From Apostichopus japonicus (lineage: Eukaryota; Echinodermata; Holothuroidea; Aspidochirotida; Stichopodidae), in NCBI RefSeq assembly GCF_037975245.1, contig NC_092568.1, positions 16,635,001-16,699,000 of the forward strand: 64,000 nt of DNA, read 5' to 3'. The notes beneath the pieces are model-generated. The model saw only the letters and a program-made list of their open reading frames with translations, did no database searches and was not told where the DNA came from. How positions within the stretch are numbered: position 1 is the first letter of the stretch; every line of letters begins with the position of its first letter. A program made the translations under genes and the position numbers. This document shows, one piece after another, positions 52,039-64,000 of the stretch.

Positions 52039-55000
52039 TCAGATGTCTTTGAAGGATTTTTTGATTCTCTCCACTTTTGTACCAGTCAGGATGTATCCCC
52101 CAGTGCCGCTCATATTCACGAGGGGATGAGTCCTATTTTCAAGAACCTGTGAAATTAGTGACATCACAATGATAAACCGAACTGAAATTTTTGATGTGTG
52201 GTTACAATTTTCAATTGGGTTTTCAAATATTTATTAATGAGAAGTTAATAATATAATAGTAAGAAAAGTCTGTACCATGGATACTCCTATTGCACAACTT
52301 TCAATATGCAAATGAAACATGAAAAAATTTGTTCATTATTAATACTAGGTGACTGATCTTCCTGTAACTCTATCAATCAATCTATTTTTATGTGCATTAA
52401 TACAAAAAAAGCACTGGTGATCAGTGGAAGGCTACAACAAAGGCTAAATTTGGACAGTCATATTTCTTAAATTTACCTAAATTTTATTCAGTATTCAGTG
52501 ACCAATACAGTTAATGGTCTATTAGCTTGGAAAAATATATATTTATATGTTAAGTTGGAAATTGACAGGATTAATTAAAGATTAAATGCGACTAGCATTT
52601 TACCTGACTCTTACAGTCGTGTTAATCTCTCATCAGTGTTGTTTGAAAATAGAGATGCTAAAGTAACAGAGTTTACAGCTCATACCCTTTAAATAGTCAT
52701 CAGCAATGGTTATTTATTTGACTAGCACCCTTCCACTAAAGGTTCAATGAAAGAAGCAAAACCTTCCACTGGTGTATACCAAAAAAACAAACCAATCTTC
52801 ATTCAAGTTACTGTAGATATAGATGCATGCACAGAGCACATCAAGTACTCTCCCACTGCATACAAACCTGGTACTCTCTTATCAATAGATACTAGTACTT
52901 ATGCTTAATACTTATATCAAGGGGGATACTCATTTGTAACCATATCCATGCTGTTGTATTCCAACCACAATTAAACACCAAATCCAAAATCGATATATGC
53001 AAAATAACATAACACTTGCAACAAGTGTTGTTTTTACTGCATACAATCTTGGTACTCTCTTAGCAACAGTCAGTGGCATCACCAAGGGGTGACTGGTGGG
53101 GCACGTGCCCTACCATAAAATCGTGCTCACCAGGGTGCCCCCATTGTTTTCTCACTAACAAGGTCACAGAGGTGCCGGCGTGAGCCACTAGTGCTTAAAC
53201 TTCACTACTACCCTGCATGAATTTAAAATGTCATATTTTCAACACTCTTATTTCAAACATTATCAAAGCAAAATGGTTAATTTCAATTTTTAGTATAACG
53301 TTTTAACCCCCTCAATTAAAAACATAAATATCAGACAGGCTATGCCCGAAAATTCTTGAACATAAAGTTACTTCAAGTTGCAAAATATAGCACCAGATTG
53401 CATCTAAGGACCCTTAATTTATCAAAACTTTATCAAAGGGGGAGGGGGAAACCCCCTTCCTTTAGACCCCTCCCCCAGGACAGCATTCAAAAAGAAACAT
53501 TGTGCCCCCCTAATTAAGTGCTGTGCCCTCCCTGTGTCCCCCCCCCCAGATTGAATTGCGACTGGCAGTAGTTGCCTGTACTCGTACTCACCCTCATGGA
53601 TTCATACTGGTACTCAGAGCACTTTGGAAATCAAGCAGAGATACTATTACAAGATTAAAGTAATTTTACTTATTCATACTAAGGCAGATTCTACTTGTAC
53701 TCATACCAATACTGTTGTATTCCTACTACAAACACTGCTACCTTATTTATGGATATATGTGTCCGAAAAACACATCCACATTAAATATAACATTTGCAAC
53801 AGGTGCTGTCTTTTTTACGGCATACAAACCTGGTATTCTCGTAACCAAGTCTCTGAAAAGCGCATGTTGATAACTTGACCGCTTTCCCTCAGTTGATTGT
53901 AGCATTCCACTAAAGGCTACGGGGAAAACAAAATATAGCAATTTGAAAATGCAATATGATTATATCTCTGAAAGGATAATAGCTAGAAATGTGTGTTTCC
54001 TAGAGGTGTTTACATAGAGATGTTTATTATGTTAATTTATATCTCAGAACATTCTTGTCTTTTTAACAGTTTTCTTATTGGATACTTCAAGATCATCAGT
54101 CAGTATTGCCACAAAATATGCTAGTAAATAAGAAAATGGTCACTCGTTCTCAAATGTTAAGAAACACAGTCCTGCCACCATCAAGGTATTTTATCATACT
54201 GAGACAGTCAAATATCTAATTGAATGCTAATCAATGTCTGTGAATAAGTTTGTAATTTGGACGGTCAGAGCCTCTAGGAGATTATTTTTGAAATTTCCTT
54301 CAGAGTGTGACCATATTTTTATCCAGGAAATCCAGGGATATGATATTTATGTTGACTCCTTCATGCTGACATCAAAGGGTACTTATCTATCATGTATGCT
54401 TAAAGGGAGGGGTGAAATTTTTAGACCCTCTCAATTTAGGTGGTTCTGCATTTCAAGGATGATGTTTGACTGCCCAACTTTGGAACAAGAATTTTGTCCG
54501 AGATAAAATAATCCAATGCCAAACAAAGTTGAAGGTAACTGGAAGTCTCCTAGTTTTTATCACTTAGCAGCTCAGTGTACAAAAAAGTTTACCATGTGAA
54601 CAACAGGCTATGATATTCATTGAATGATCTGGGTTAATTGTCACTACATTTGCAAGTGTGAACAATCACAGCTTTTGCTGAAGCTGTTTCTATAAAGGAA
54701 ATGCCAAAACAAGTAAAACTGAAATTATTCGGGACATTTTTACAGATTTGGGAATATTCCCAGGACAGTCCATAAATCCAGGGACGTATCCAGGGACACT
54801 TATGATCCTGTCCATGGAAACTGGGGATGTCTGGTCACTGTATCTTAACATGCTAACATTTGGAACCAATACTGATGATCATTAATAACAACGGTATGCT
54901 ATGTCTTTGAGGTGTTGAAAAATGAAGAGAGATGAACTAAGATAAGATCCTTAGGTAATATGTTCATATGAGAGAACAAACTGGCTGAATTATTTAATTA

Positions 55001-58000
55001 ATCAATTAATTAATAGTTATAGAACACTGAGTAATTACACAAATTCAAGAGAATGACAAGGCAACACATGCCATATTTTTCATTCTTATAAGTAATATCT
55101 TTTGAGTAATCTGATGCCATACTGAAACTGTTCTTTCAAAGAGTAGCAAAAAGGCTCTCAAGATCAGAACCTACTGAATAGGAAGAGAACTCAACAAACT
55201 GAAGTAGAGCGAACCGTAGAAAGAAACATCAGTGAACAGCGAGAAACGGACGGAACGTATAACAGGAAGGGTAGAGTAAAGGAGAAGCAAACAGATCTAA
55301 CGATAAAACCTTGGCGAACAGGGAAAATACAAGTGAGGACTTTAGAACTCTTAGTTGAAAGAAAAATTTAATACATTCTTGGTATATTAAAAAACAAACT
55401 GTGACTGGCAGCATATGCAACTTAACCAAAAACATATTTAAAATAAACAACGTGTAAATGTTAATTTTTATTGTATATAAAATGACTCCTAAAAGAAACT
55501 GACAAGGCTTTTCCTCTCTTACATAATTTTGTTTGTTTTTGCCAATGTTTTAACACTGGCAGAGGAAAGCATATCAATGACATTTCCTACAAACCTAAGA
55601 CAGCACAGGAAGCGTAAACAAATAACCTACCTCTGAGGCACTGGAATAAACAACCAACGACCGAGATGGGGCGAGGTACTCCAGAAGATGTGTCACGATG
55701 GGCGTAGGCCGATAACGACAGGCGACAATGAGGCTAAAATATGACAGATATGATTCAATCGTCAGTGATAGCTCCAACTCTGAGTCAGATAGTGTCATGC
55801 AACGGCCACTAAATTGGCAGGATAATAAATTTTCAAATATCTTCCAGTATCAAAAACTAATGTGAAATAGTCAGACATGTTGAGCTTTGCATGATCGTCG
55901 ACAGGGGGCAACTGCAATGTTTTTAATGGGACTAAGATGTTATGTCAGCCACTGGTTGGGTGGCCATTCCCCTTTGGGAAATTTGGGAATTTCTTAATAT
56001 TCCATCCTTCAGTGGGAGGATGTGGGCTGAGCTAAACCCCCCGTCGGCCCCCCCACCCCCAGAAGAATACACGATTACACCCCTGATCAGCAAGAACAAA
56101 GCAAGCATGTGATTTAAAGGGTTTCTCTAACCCTCCTTCTCTCTCAATAATTGCTGAATGGAGATGTTAAGTTCATAAGATACAAGATGTCCCCATGGCA
56201 ACACCAAATGATACTTACACATCCATATTTTTTCCGTTCATGAGATTTGCTATCTTTTGATTATTTTCTTCTCTCATTTTCCTCCTTTGCACTCTTTCAG
56301 CATTCTAAGATGAAAAAACAGGAAAAATAAAGGAAACTAAGGTTAAGTAATCCCAGTTCATAAAATTTGAAACTCACAAAAAGTCCTGTTTACTGGAGAC
56401 AAGGAAGGAAACAAGAGAAAATTTGGTTTTGGTCTAAATATCAAGAAGTCAAATGGTTTCATCACTGTTTGTATGTAAGGCAACGTATGTGATATTTCTG
56501 ACATTTTGGAGATGTAGTGTTGACATGGTAGTTAACATATTAAGCTTTAAGATTTGAAAAGCCGAGAAAACATACTCAATTCCGCAGTCCTGTCTCGGAA
56601 TCTCAAATTTGTTTGCAACTGTCAAATGATGATGTATATTACTATCAGCACTATAGGACAAAAGGCCTAGTCAACTAGCTTATAAGCAGAGATGGCAATA
56701 ACACAAACATGTGTTAACATAGGCAATCAGTCTTTAAAAATTTATCTGTCATATTAAATATTAATTTGTCATATTATAATTTGACCGAGCAGATAAAGCA
56801 GGATGCTTTCTCAGTAACAGATATTTCAGAAGTACATCCTGTGCAAATTGAAATGTTCTTCTTGAATTTTTAACTAAGCAATTCGACATATTTTGAATTT
56901 CAACAGGTTTCTGTTGACTTGGGTTGATCCAAGTGAGTACCTGTTTTCCTTGAGTACAAATATTTTGTTCAAAACATAATTGTTACAATCTTTTCAACCT
57001 TTGACATCAGAGGTGCGAAGGGTTGTGGATAGGGAAGGGGGAGATGGAGAAGGAGGAATTGTACTTGTTCACAGCTAAATCAGTACTGATACCTTAGGGA
57101 CAAGATACTGACTTAGTAAATTTCCTGAAAAATAAATCTTGTGTGATGTCAAAGTTCCTGTAAAGAGGATCGTGTATAATTAAAAGCCAATTAATGCTGC
57201 ACTTCGTTACCCAAATTGACACTTACCTCAGGATGTTTCCTTTTCATTCTTTGGATGGGCTCTAGTTGAGCCTGTGGCTGGGGTTGTGCAAATGTTTCCG
57301 CCTGGGGTTGTGCAATTGTGTTTGCCTGGGGTTGTGCAATTGATTCTCCTTCAGTTTGCACAAGACTTTCTGCCTTAGGTTCAACAATTATTTCTGCTTG
57401 GGGTTGTGCAGCTACAACTGCTTCACCTTGGGGTTGTTCATTTTTCACTTCCTGGGGTTGTTCACTTTTCTCTTCCTGGGGTTTTTCACTGCCATCTTCT
57501 TTCTTTTCTCCATTAGAATTCACAGAATCTTCTTCTACCTCATCAGCTTTAAGTACCTTATAGAAGTATTGCAGTTGCATCCGCAGAGCGATGTCTGTGT
57601 ACTCTTTCGGGAAGTCAAAACTCTCCTCTACTGTAATCACTGGAATGTCTTCAGTATGCAAATGCACTAAATTGCCCTTGCCTGTAAAGAAAAAAGAAAA
57701 TTCAATACTTGCACGGGTTGTGAAATGGATCAGATGACTGTGCAACCTCAAAGTAGTCAACACATTTAAAATTATTTCATGCAAGAATATAGATGGCAAG
57801 AAATGACATTATGACACTGTTGCATGATACTAATTCCACACATTCAACTCCAGTTCCCTAAACATTCTATGGAGAGGTAGAATATTAAGGTTATACAGCC
57901 AGCAGAGATACTGCATATTTTGGAAATAATTGCATAGTAAGGGCAATTTTATTAAGGTACAACTGCCTGATTATTATTATTATTTTATAGGTGCCATTTG

Positions 58001-61000
58001 TGTGCACATTGTGTTTATAGTGACACGTAATGCAGTTGTTCATTGCAAGCTGGAACAGTTACATGACGCACCATTTCTCTTTATCTCTTTCATAGTCCCT
58101 TTAACACACCTTGTAATACTTTAAATAAATTATTATACTCACCGGCCAGCCTCTCCAGGGCAGCTGCTACCACCAAGCCTTGACAGTGCTCAACAATAAT
58201 CACTTTAGAACCTGACTGTATGTTGCTAGAGGTCATAAGTTGGGCAAGAGTATCTGGTCTCAAATGTCTAATGAAGGAAGAATGACACAAGAATTCAACA
58301 GCAGCAGTCTCCGGTTGTGAGAACGGTCTAGATGCATATCCTAGTCTGTGTTATTTGTTCTCAATCTCAGGTTTATAAAAAACCATTTCTTGGTTAGACA
58401 CAATGTCTTCAAGCATAAGTTCAGCCAAAAATTCCAGCACTGCCAAATACCATTCCTTCTGTTGAATATTTTTCTAGGCTTTTATCCATTAATCCACAAA
58501 TAACCCTTCTAAGATCACTTCAAGAGATGGCAGTGCACCTGTGCAACGGAATACACATCTGATCCTTCCACAACCACACTACCTTTTCGCAAATTCTTAC
58601 GCAACTGCCAGTGGGTAAATTAATTATAATAAAATAATAAGCCCATGAATGTGACCTGACAAAGGAGCATTTGAAGAGGTTGAACTATTAATAGTTTATG
58701 TGATACTTCTCCATGGTCTGTTGCTGTTGGTTTTGAGGGCATCATTTGTATTGGTTGCTTTCCCACTTCACCACCCCCACAGAACTATTTTCCTTCTGCT
58801 ACATTGTTCAAAGTACAATTCTCACCAATGAATATTGCACTCTTCACATCTCCTGTATTTCACTCAGTTGCTTGACCTTTGACACATGAATCACAGGATA
58901 TCAATTACCATGACTGGGACTTCATACCAAGAGAACTAATGTGTTACAATGGTAATTAAAATTTGCTAGTCTAAATGACATTTTAACAAAAATGGGAGGG
59001 GGGAGGGTGTCAAGGGCATCTACAACAATGGGGTCCTGAGTAAGTTAGGAAGCAAAAGACATTTATTCTCATTTTTATCATATACACAAGGTCCTAGGAG
59101 GACCCTCTGATATAACTGTCTGGAGGGGTGCAGGCAAGGGGGGGGGTCAGCTGGCTTTGGTTGCATTGAGAAATAGATTGATGGATGGATCAATACTTAC
59201 ATAAGCTTAGGAGATGGTACCTGTCTCCAGTGAATTTCACTTATCAACCTCGTACTAGGTTTGCAAATCATGAATCGAGTTAAATGTCTGGAAGAGAGGA
59301 AAGATATTGCAAATATCAACATTTGAGTACACATTTCAGGTCTATTTTGTACTCAACAGATAAATGTGCGCTATCTCCAGAAATGCTAAAACCTTATATT
59401 AACTAACTTTACACACGATTCTATTCTGTTACATTTTATAATAACAATATAACAGTTATATAATCAAGCAGAAGGAGAGAATGTGGTGAAATATAAATAT
59501 ATGCACTAAATTGTTTCTGAAAATTAACTTTGTATCAAATTGTTTCGACAGTTACAATCAAATATCTACAAGGATCATGAGAACGTAGGATAACGTCACC
59601 GATAACACAAATAAATATGTACTTAATATATATATATATATACAATATATATACAATAGTCATGTTAGTTCTACGAGCATGTGTTCCAACGTCTGTTTCA
59701 TTCTGTGCACACACATCTCTCTAGGAAGGAAATGTAAGGATCTGAATCACGAAATAAACTTGTCAATAGATCAATCAATCAATAATTGGTAATATTTACA
59801 ATGTCAGACTACACTCACTTATCTGTTTTCTTCTTGATGTACTTAGCTTGTGAGTACGCTGTCTTATTCTCGAAGCTCACACTGTTGTCAACCAGTCGTT
59901 CAATGATACCCTTTGGTGAAAAAAGAAAGAAAGAACGAAATACTAACACTTAACTGAAACTGTTAAGCAGCCTTTTTTTCTTTAATCTCTTCCAAATATT
60001 TAATAGAGATTTAAGGATGCTAATACTTATGAACAAAGGCACAGTTGCTCTCTTTATCTTACTTGCAGAGATATGCTGGAAGACAAACAAATTTAAGGTA
60101 CCATTAGCAAAGGGCCTAACACTTATTCCTTAACTAGCCTTTTAAAATCCTTCTATGTTAAAGAGTCTGTAATGATATATCAGAAAATATGATTCCATAG
60201 GGCTTCTGAAAAATATTGGAAAGGTACTTTTGATTTGCTTCCTTGAATTTGGAATGTTGTGTCTAATTTTTATCTTGGGCAAATCAACTCAAGACGGATC
60301 ATGTTTGAACACATAGAACCATGTAGACCAACGTGACCAAAACCTAGATGTAACATGAACCTAGTTTTTTTAGTTTTCCTTACAAACTAAGTAATTGCAT
60401 TTTAAGCAATCTTAGAGACAACTTCATGACCTGTCATATCAAGTAAAGCACTAATAGAGATATTGGCAAAACTCATTAACAGTTATCACACTGGTGAAAT
60501 GACATATACTTTATCTTAACCAGAATGCAAAAATGCATTGTGGTTTCCATGATGTAACATGAGCAGTTTTCTGCATGAATCTGACGTAATGTATAGTGAG
60601 GGTGTACAACATACTTGATCTTAGTAATACAGTGAAAAGCAGTGTTATGTGACAAACAATAAATTCATAATGGCACAGGCTGTCCTGAAATGACCATTGA
60701 CCTCAACAACAGGCTTCTTGTACTAAATGTGATAGATACATCGACATACTAAATTGACATGTGTCCTTGTTGAAATATTGTAAAAACATGGTTTTCACAA
60801 TCTGACCTCCACCCACAACATTAGGCTTCTTGTACTCAATGTGGTACAATTACATACCAGATATGCGATCTGTCCAAGCTTCCCTTGTGATATTATGTTA
60901 GAAGGTGTGTTAGTGTATTGTGTAAATCAATAGGCTTCTTTACTCAATGTCATACATCTTCATGCCAAGTATGAGATCTGACCAAGCCTCAAATCTTGAG

Positions 61001-63823
61001 ATATTATGTTTACAAGGTTTTCAAATTTGACCTCTGGTGACCCCAAATGACCTTTGACCTCCACCAAAAACAATAGGCTTCCTGTACTCAATGGGGTACG
61101 TCTAAACACTAAATATGAGGTCTGCCCATGCTTCCCTTCTTGAGATATCGGGTTTACAATGTTTTCACAATTTGACCCCTAGTGACCCTAGATGACCTTT
61201 GATCTCCATAGAAAGCAATAGTTTGTTGTGCTCAATGTGGTACATGTACACATAAAATATGAGTTTTGCCCAAGCTTCCCTTCCTTGGGATATTTTGTTT
61301 ACAAGGTTTCCACATTTTGACCCTGGTGACCTGACATGACCTTTGACCTCCACAGAAAACAATAGGCTTCTTGTACTAAATGTGGTACATCTACACACTA
61401 AACATGAGGTCTGCCTAAGCTTCCTTTCTTGAGATATCGTGTTTACAAGGTTTTGACAATTTGACCCCTAGTGACCCTAAATGATCTCCACAGAAAACAA
61501 TGCGCTTCCTGTACTCAATTTGGTACTTCTACACACTAAGTATATGGTTTGCCCAAGCATCTTGACTTGAGATATCGTGTTTACATGGTTTTCACAATTT
61601 GACCCCTAGTGACCCTTAATGACCTTTGACCTCCACAGAAAACAATAGGCTTCTTCTACTCAATGTGGTACATCCACATACCAAACATGAAGATGGTCCA
61701 ACTTTCCCTTCTTGAGATACCGTGTTTACAAGCTGGTCGTCACAAACACACACACTTACATGTACACACATATGCCATCATGAATGCAAAGGTAACGATA
61801 TTGACCGAAACCAAAAAATCAAATTCAACAATTAGCCTACACCTAGCACAGGTTTTTGCAATTTGACTTCTAATGACCCCAAATGACCTTTGACCTCCAC
61901 CACAAACATTATGCTGCCTGTAGTTAATGTGGTACTTCTAAACACTAAAAATGAGGTCTGCCCAAGCTTCAAACTTGAGATATCGTGTTTACAAGGTTTC
62001 GCAATTTGACCTCTAATGACCCAAATGACTTTTGACCTCCACCAAAACCTATAAGCTTCTTGTACTCAAAGTGGTACTATTACACAAATATGAAATTGGT
62101 CCGACCTTCCCTTCTTGGGATATCGTGTTTACAAGCTGGGCATCGCAAATGCACACATACGCTGAATGCACTTTTACCAAAAAAATGAGGAAATATAAGC
62201 AATAGAACCTTTAGACCTACTAATTTTGTGATAGACATACTGTATGAGCCTAGCAGCTCTTGAAAATTCCCACAACAGAACTTTTGAACAAATTCAGTAA
62301 GCTACTATGACACCATAACTGTGACACCATCACTGTGACACCATAAATGTTGCTGCTTCCCAGGGTAAACATTATTTTGATGCCGAGCAGACTAGTAAGA
62401 AATCCACAAATAACGACTGAAACATTGAACACTGTACACGGTTTGATTTCTCAACTTGTAGGGTTTTATATCTGTAAACTAATCAAACTAGGAGACTTTG
62501 CAAAGTTTGCATCTCTACTGGATAAAAGGATTACAATTATCCTGATACTTAATGTGATACAGATAATATAAAACGGAACCCTACAGTACCTCTCCAGATA
62601 CACCCTGCTCCTTCAAGGAAGCAATTTCATCATGCTGCAACTTCTGAGAACTTGTGTCGTCCTGCATTTCTCTGTTGTCATTAACACTTTTAGCTGGAAA
62701 GGAAAGAAACTTTACATGATAATTGCACATACTGTAGTCTTTGAATTAACATGATAATGGACAGTAAAATTCCATGCAAAGTGCTGCAATGATTACCTTT
62801 TTCTATGGATGCCAATTGCTGTGTCTGAACAGGAACAACTTGACCAGCTTGCACTTCCCAAGTTGTACCGAAAGGCTGTCCAATTGCAGCTTGTAGGCTG
62901 AAGGTCTTCTTATCAAATTTTACTATTCTGTAGGTCAAAGTTTAGGTTAAAGATGGACATTTTGAAATGAGAACATAAACAAAATTAGGGATAGGACAAA
63001 ACAAAGTCAAGTTGGGCCATAAACTCATGAATACTGAATGATTGGGTTACTTTGGTACAACTTGATGTACAGTAAAAACACCCCCTTGTGTTGCTAGACT
63101 GAATAAGAGACATACCTTTTCTATTTCAGTGTAGTAAGACTAAGGCTGACATAATCATTAATGTGTGCCTGTGTGACTCCCCCCCCCCCACCCCCCTTAA
63201 AATAGGTTACCATATATGATACTAATAGGCTGTGCTTATCTACTCAGCAGATGGGGAATAAAGAATCTTCTACAACTATCCACTGGGCTGCCACGCAAAT
63301 AAGGAAAGACTTTATCTACAGTATGCGTCCATGCACCATGTGTGACTATGAGTGGCATAACGTTACAGCTCCCACAGAAAATAACTACAAATTGCCACAA
63401 TACCACACCCTTTGAAAAAATCTTTAGTACAAATGTTTGAATTCAATCATGAATAGTGGGATCTTGAATCTCCCACAATACCGAACCTGGTGTTTTGGAT
63501 AGAATACTGTAGTAAAGGCCTAATTACAATGTGAGATTTTTGAAGAACTAGTCCTTCGGTTTTGCGTCAAAACATGTAATGTAAACTAAGTTGGTTTTGG
63601 ATAAGTGTTTAGCGGAACGCTTCTTAGAATGGTTCATTCTGGAGCATTTGAGCTCGAAATTAGCTGTACACTTATGTCTACATGCAAGGGCAATGTCACG
63701 TAGTGGAATGGGTACATGCATTTTTAATGATACAGCTGCTTACCTATTCCTTGAAATTTTCAATATTTTCATGATGGTGCCTTTCTTAAGAACAACATGA
63801 TAATTTTCCTTGATAGAAGTCAT
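52039..63823 (-). CDS. TRMT6: TRMT6, non-catalytic subunit of tRNA (adenine-58 N1) methyltransferase, 11 coding exons
   Basis: Coding exons (minus): 63823-63744, 62927-62797, 62693-62590, 59910-59819, 59287-59201, 58267-58143, 57681-57227, 56304-56219, 55733-55631, 53916-53830, 52146-52039; 1458 nt, 485 aa plus TGA (human 497). Phases agree at every junction. TRMT6 pairs with TRMT61A to place m1A58 in nuclear tRNA and helps bind tRNA; it lacks the SAM-binding catalytic motif itself. Landmarks: VVLKKGTIMKI, GQPFGTTWEVQAG, QHDEIASLKEQGVSGE, AYSQAKYIKKKTDK, KPSTRLI, LRPDTLAQLM, EHCQGLVVAAALERLAG, LIVACRYRPTPIV, LAPSRSLVVYSS, NMRFSETWLREYQ and NMSGTGGYILTG. The linker at about residues 255-350 is Glu/Gln/Pro-rich and lies wholly in exon 7. 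The chosen ATG has A at -3; the frame stays open upstream to at least 63973, so a longer N-terminus is possible. Confidence 0.93.
52830..53850. repeat. Diverged repeats of the TRMT6 exon 10 donor region
   Basis: The exon 10 end/donor string (plus strand gcatacaaacctggta near 53820) recurs at 52858 and, more diverged, at 53038. The homology with the 53038 copy extends about 110 bp into flanking intron (ctgttgtattcc..acttgcaaca..gtgctgt-like blocks). A probable hAT-like element at 53071-53564 separates the units. Confidence 0.65.
53071..53564 (+). mobile_element. Possible hAT-like non-autonomous element in the last TRMT6 intron
   Basis: The left end CAGTGGCATCACCAAGGGG and right end GCGACTG have hAT-like CAGTSGC termini. 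The flanks gcaacagt (53063-53070) and gcagtagt (53565-53572) agree at 6 of 8 positions. The interior is G/C-run rich (gtggggcacgtgccc, agggggaggggg). The terminal repeats are weak, so identity is tentative. Confidence 0.4.
60780..62140. repeat. ~140-bp satellite array with DR1-type motifs in TRMT6 intron 3
   Basis: About 8-10 units with a 138-146 bp period, each containing caatttgacccctagtgacc, an atgacctttgacctcc block, aacaataggcttcttgtact, a caatgtggtacatctacaca block and cttcccttcttgagatatcg. The string TGACCTTTGACCT is perfect at 61048, 61337, 61620 and 61884. Near 61740 and 62150 the units are interrupted by CA-rich sequence. Single diverged relatives occur near 10490-10630 and 16690-16850. 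Confidence 0.9.
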
Positions 63824-64000
63824 GCTGCTGCTGCTTCGTGAGATGTCTTCTGAATTTCCTTTCGAAAATGTTCGATGGCTGACGATGTAAGTGAACGGTA
63901 CCTGCACACATGGACCGCGAATTTCTGTGACATGGACCTGATACAACTTTTGCTGTGTAGTATTTGTGTGCACCCCATCATTAGAAACGGCATGGCAAAC
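63824..64000 (-). promoter_or_regulatory. TRMT6 5' UTR/proximal upstream region (cut by window edge)
   Basis: Sequence immediately upstream of the TRMT6 start; (GCTGCT)-like triplets precede the ATG. No TATA box or splice acceptor is evident. It could be 5' UTR or an N-terminal coding extension, because no in-frame stop is seen. Confidence 0.35.

Overview
This window is an intron-rich, AT-rich piece of an animal nuclear genome. Five conserved eukaryotic protein genes can be read exon by exon, with GT-AG introns and matching phases, and all have the architecture of bilaterian orthologues. The repeat content (non-autonomous hAT elements, LINE fragments, tRNA-derived SINE heads, very frequent poly-G/poly-C runs) suggests a marine invertebrate deuterostome, possibly an echinoderm such as a sea cucumber. 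That taxonomic guess is inference from general impression, not proof. There are no bacterial operons, CRISPR arrays or phage features.

Layout of coding spans: (1) 2375-5273, minus, DMAC2L/ATP5S (mitochondrial ATP synthase factor B-like protein), 4 coding exons, 211 aa. (2) 13021-24610, plus, PLD3/PLD4-type phospholipase D (lysosomal single-strand 5' exonuclease family), 8 coding exons, 479 aa. (3) 31013-42059, minus, TKFC (triokinase/FMN cyclase), 13 coding exons, 581 codons, with one in-frame TGA inside exon 7. (4) 46641-48509, plus, CHURC1 (Churchill zinc-binding protein), 4 coding exons, 113 aa. (5) 52039-63823, minus, TRMT6 (non-catalytic subunit of the tRNA m1A58 methyltransferase), 11 coding exons, 485 aa, with the start only about 180 bp from the window edge. 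DMAC2L/PLD3 and TKFC/CHURC1 are head-to-head; PLD3/TKFC and CHURC1/TRMT6 are tail-to-tail. The genes serve unrelated housekeeping roles and nothing suggests a functional cluster.

Introns and intergenic DNA hold most of the unusual structure. Two hAT-like MITE families are recognisable, one beginning CATAGGCGTAGGAG and one CAGGCGCGTAGCC, several copies with 8-bp target-site duplications. Two elements have terminal inverted repeats enclosing a minisatellite: a GATATC-rich one at 45383-45704 and a degenerate TTAGGG-like one inside CHURC1 intron 1. A ~140-bp satellite in a TRMT6 intron carries perfect DR1-type AGGTCA direct repeats. An antisense LINE reverse-transcriptase relic lies in PLD3 intron 2.

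The points most worth checking are the in-frame TGA in TKFC and the local duplications that span a 5' splice site in three of the five genes. I did not find a coherent, previously undescribed multi-gene system.
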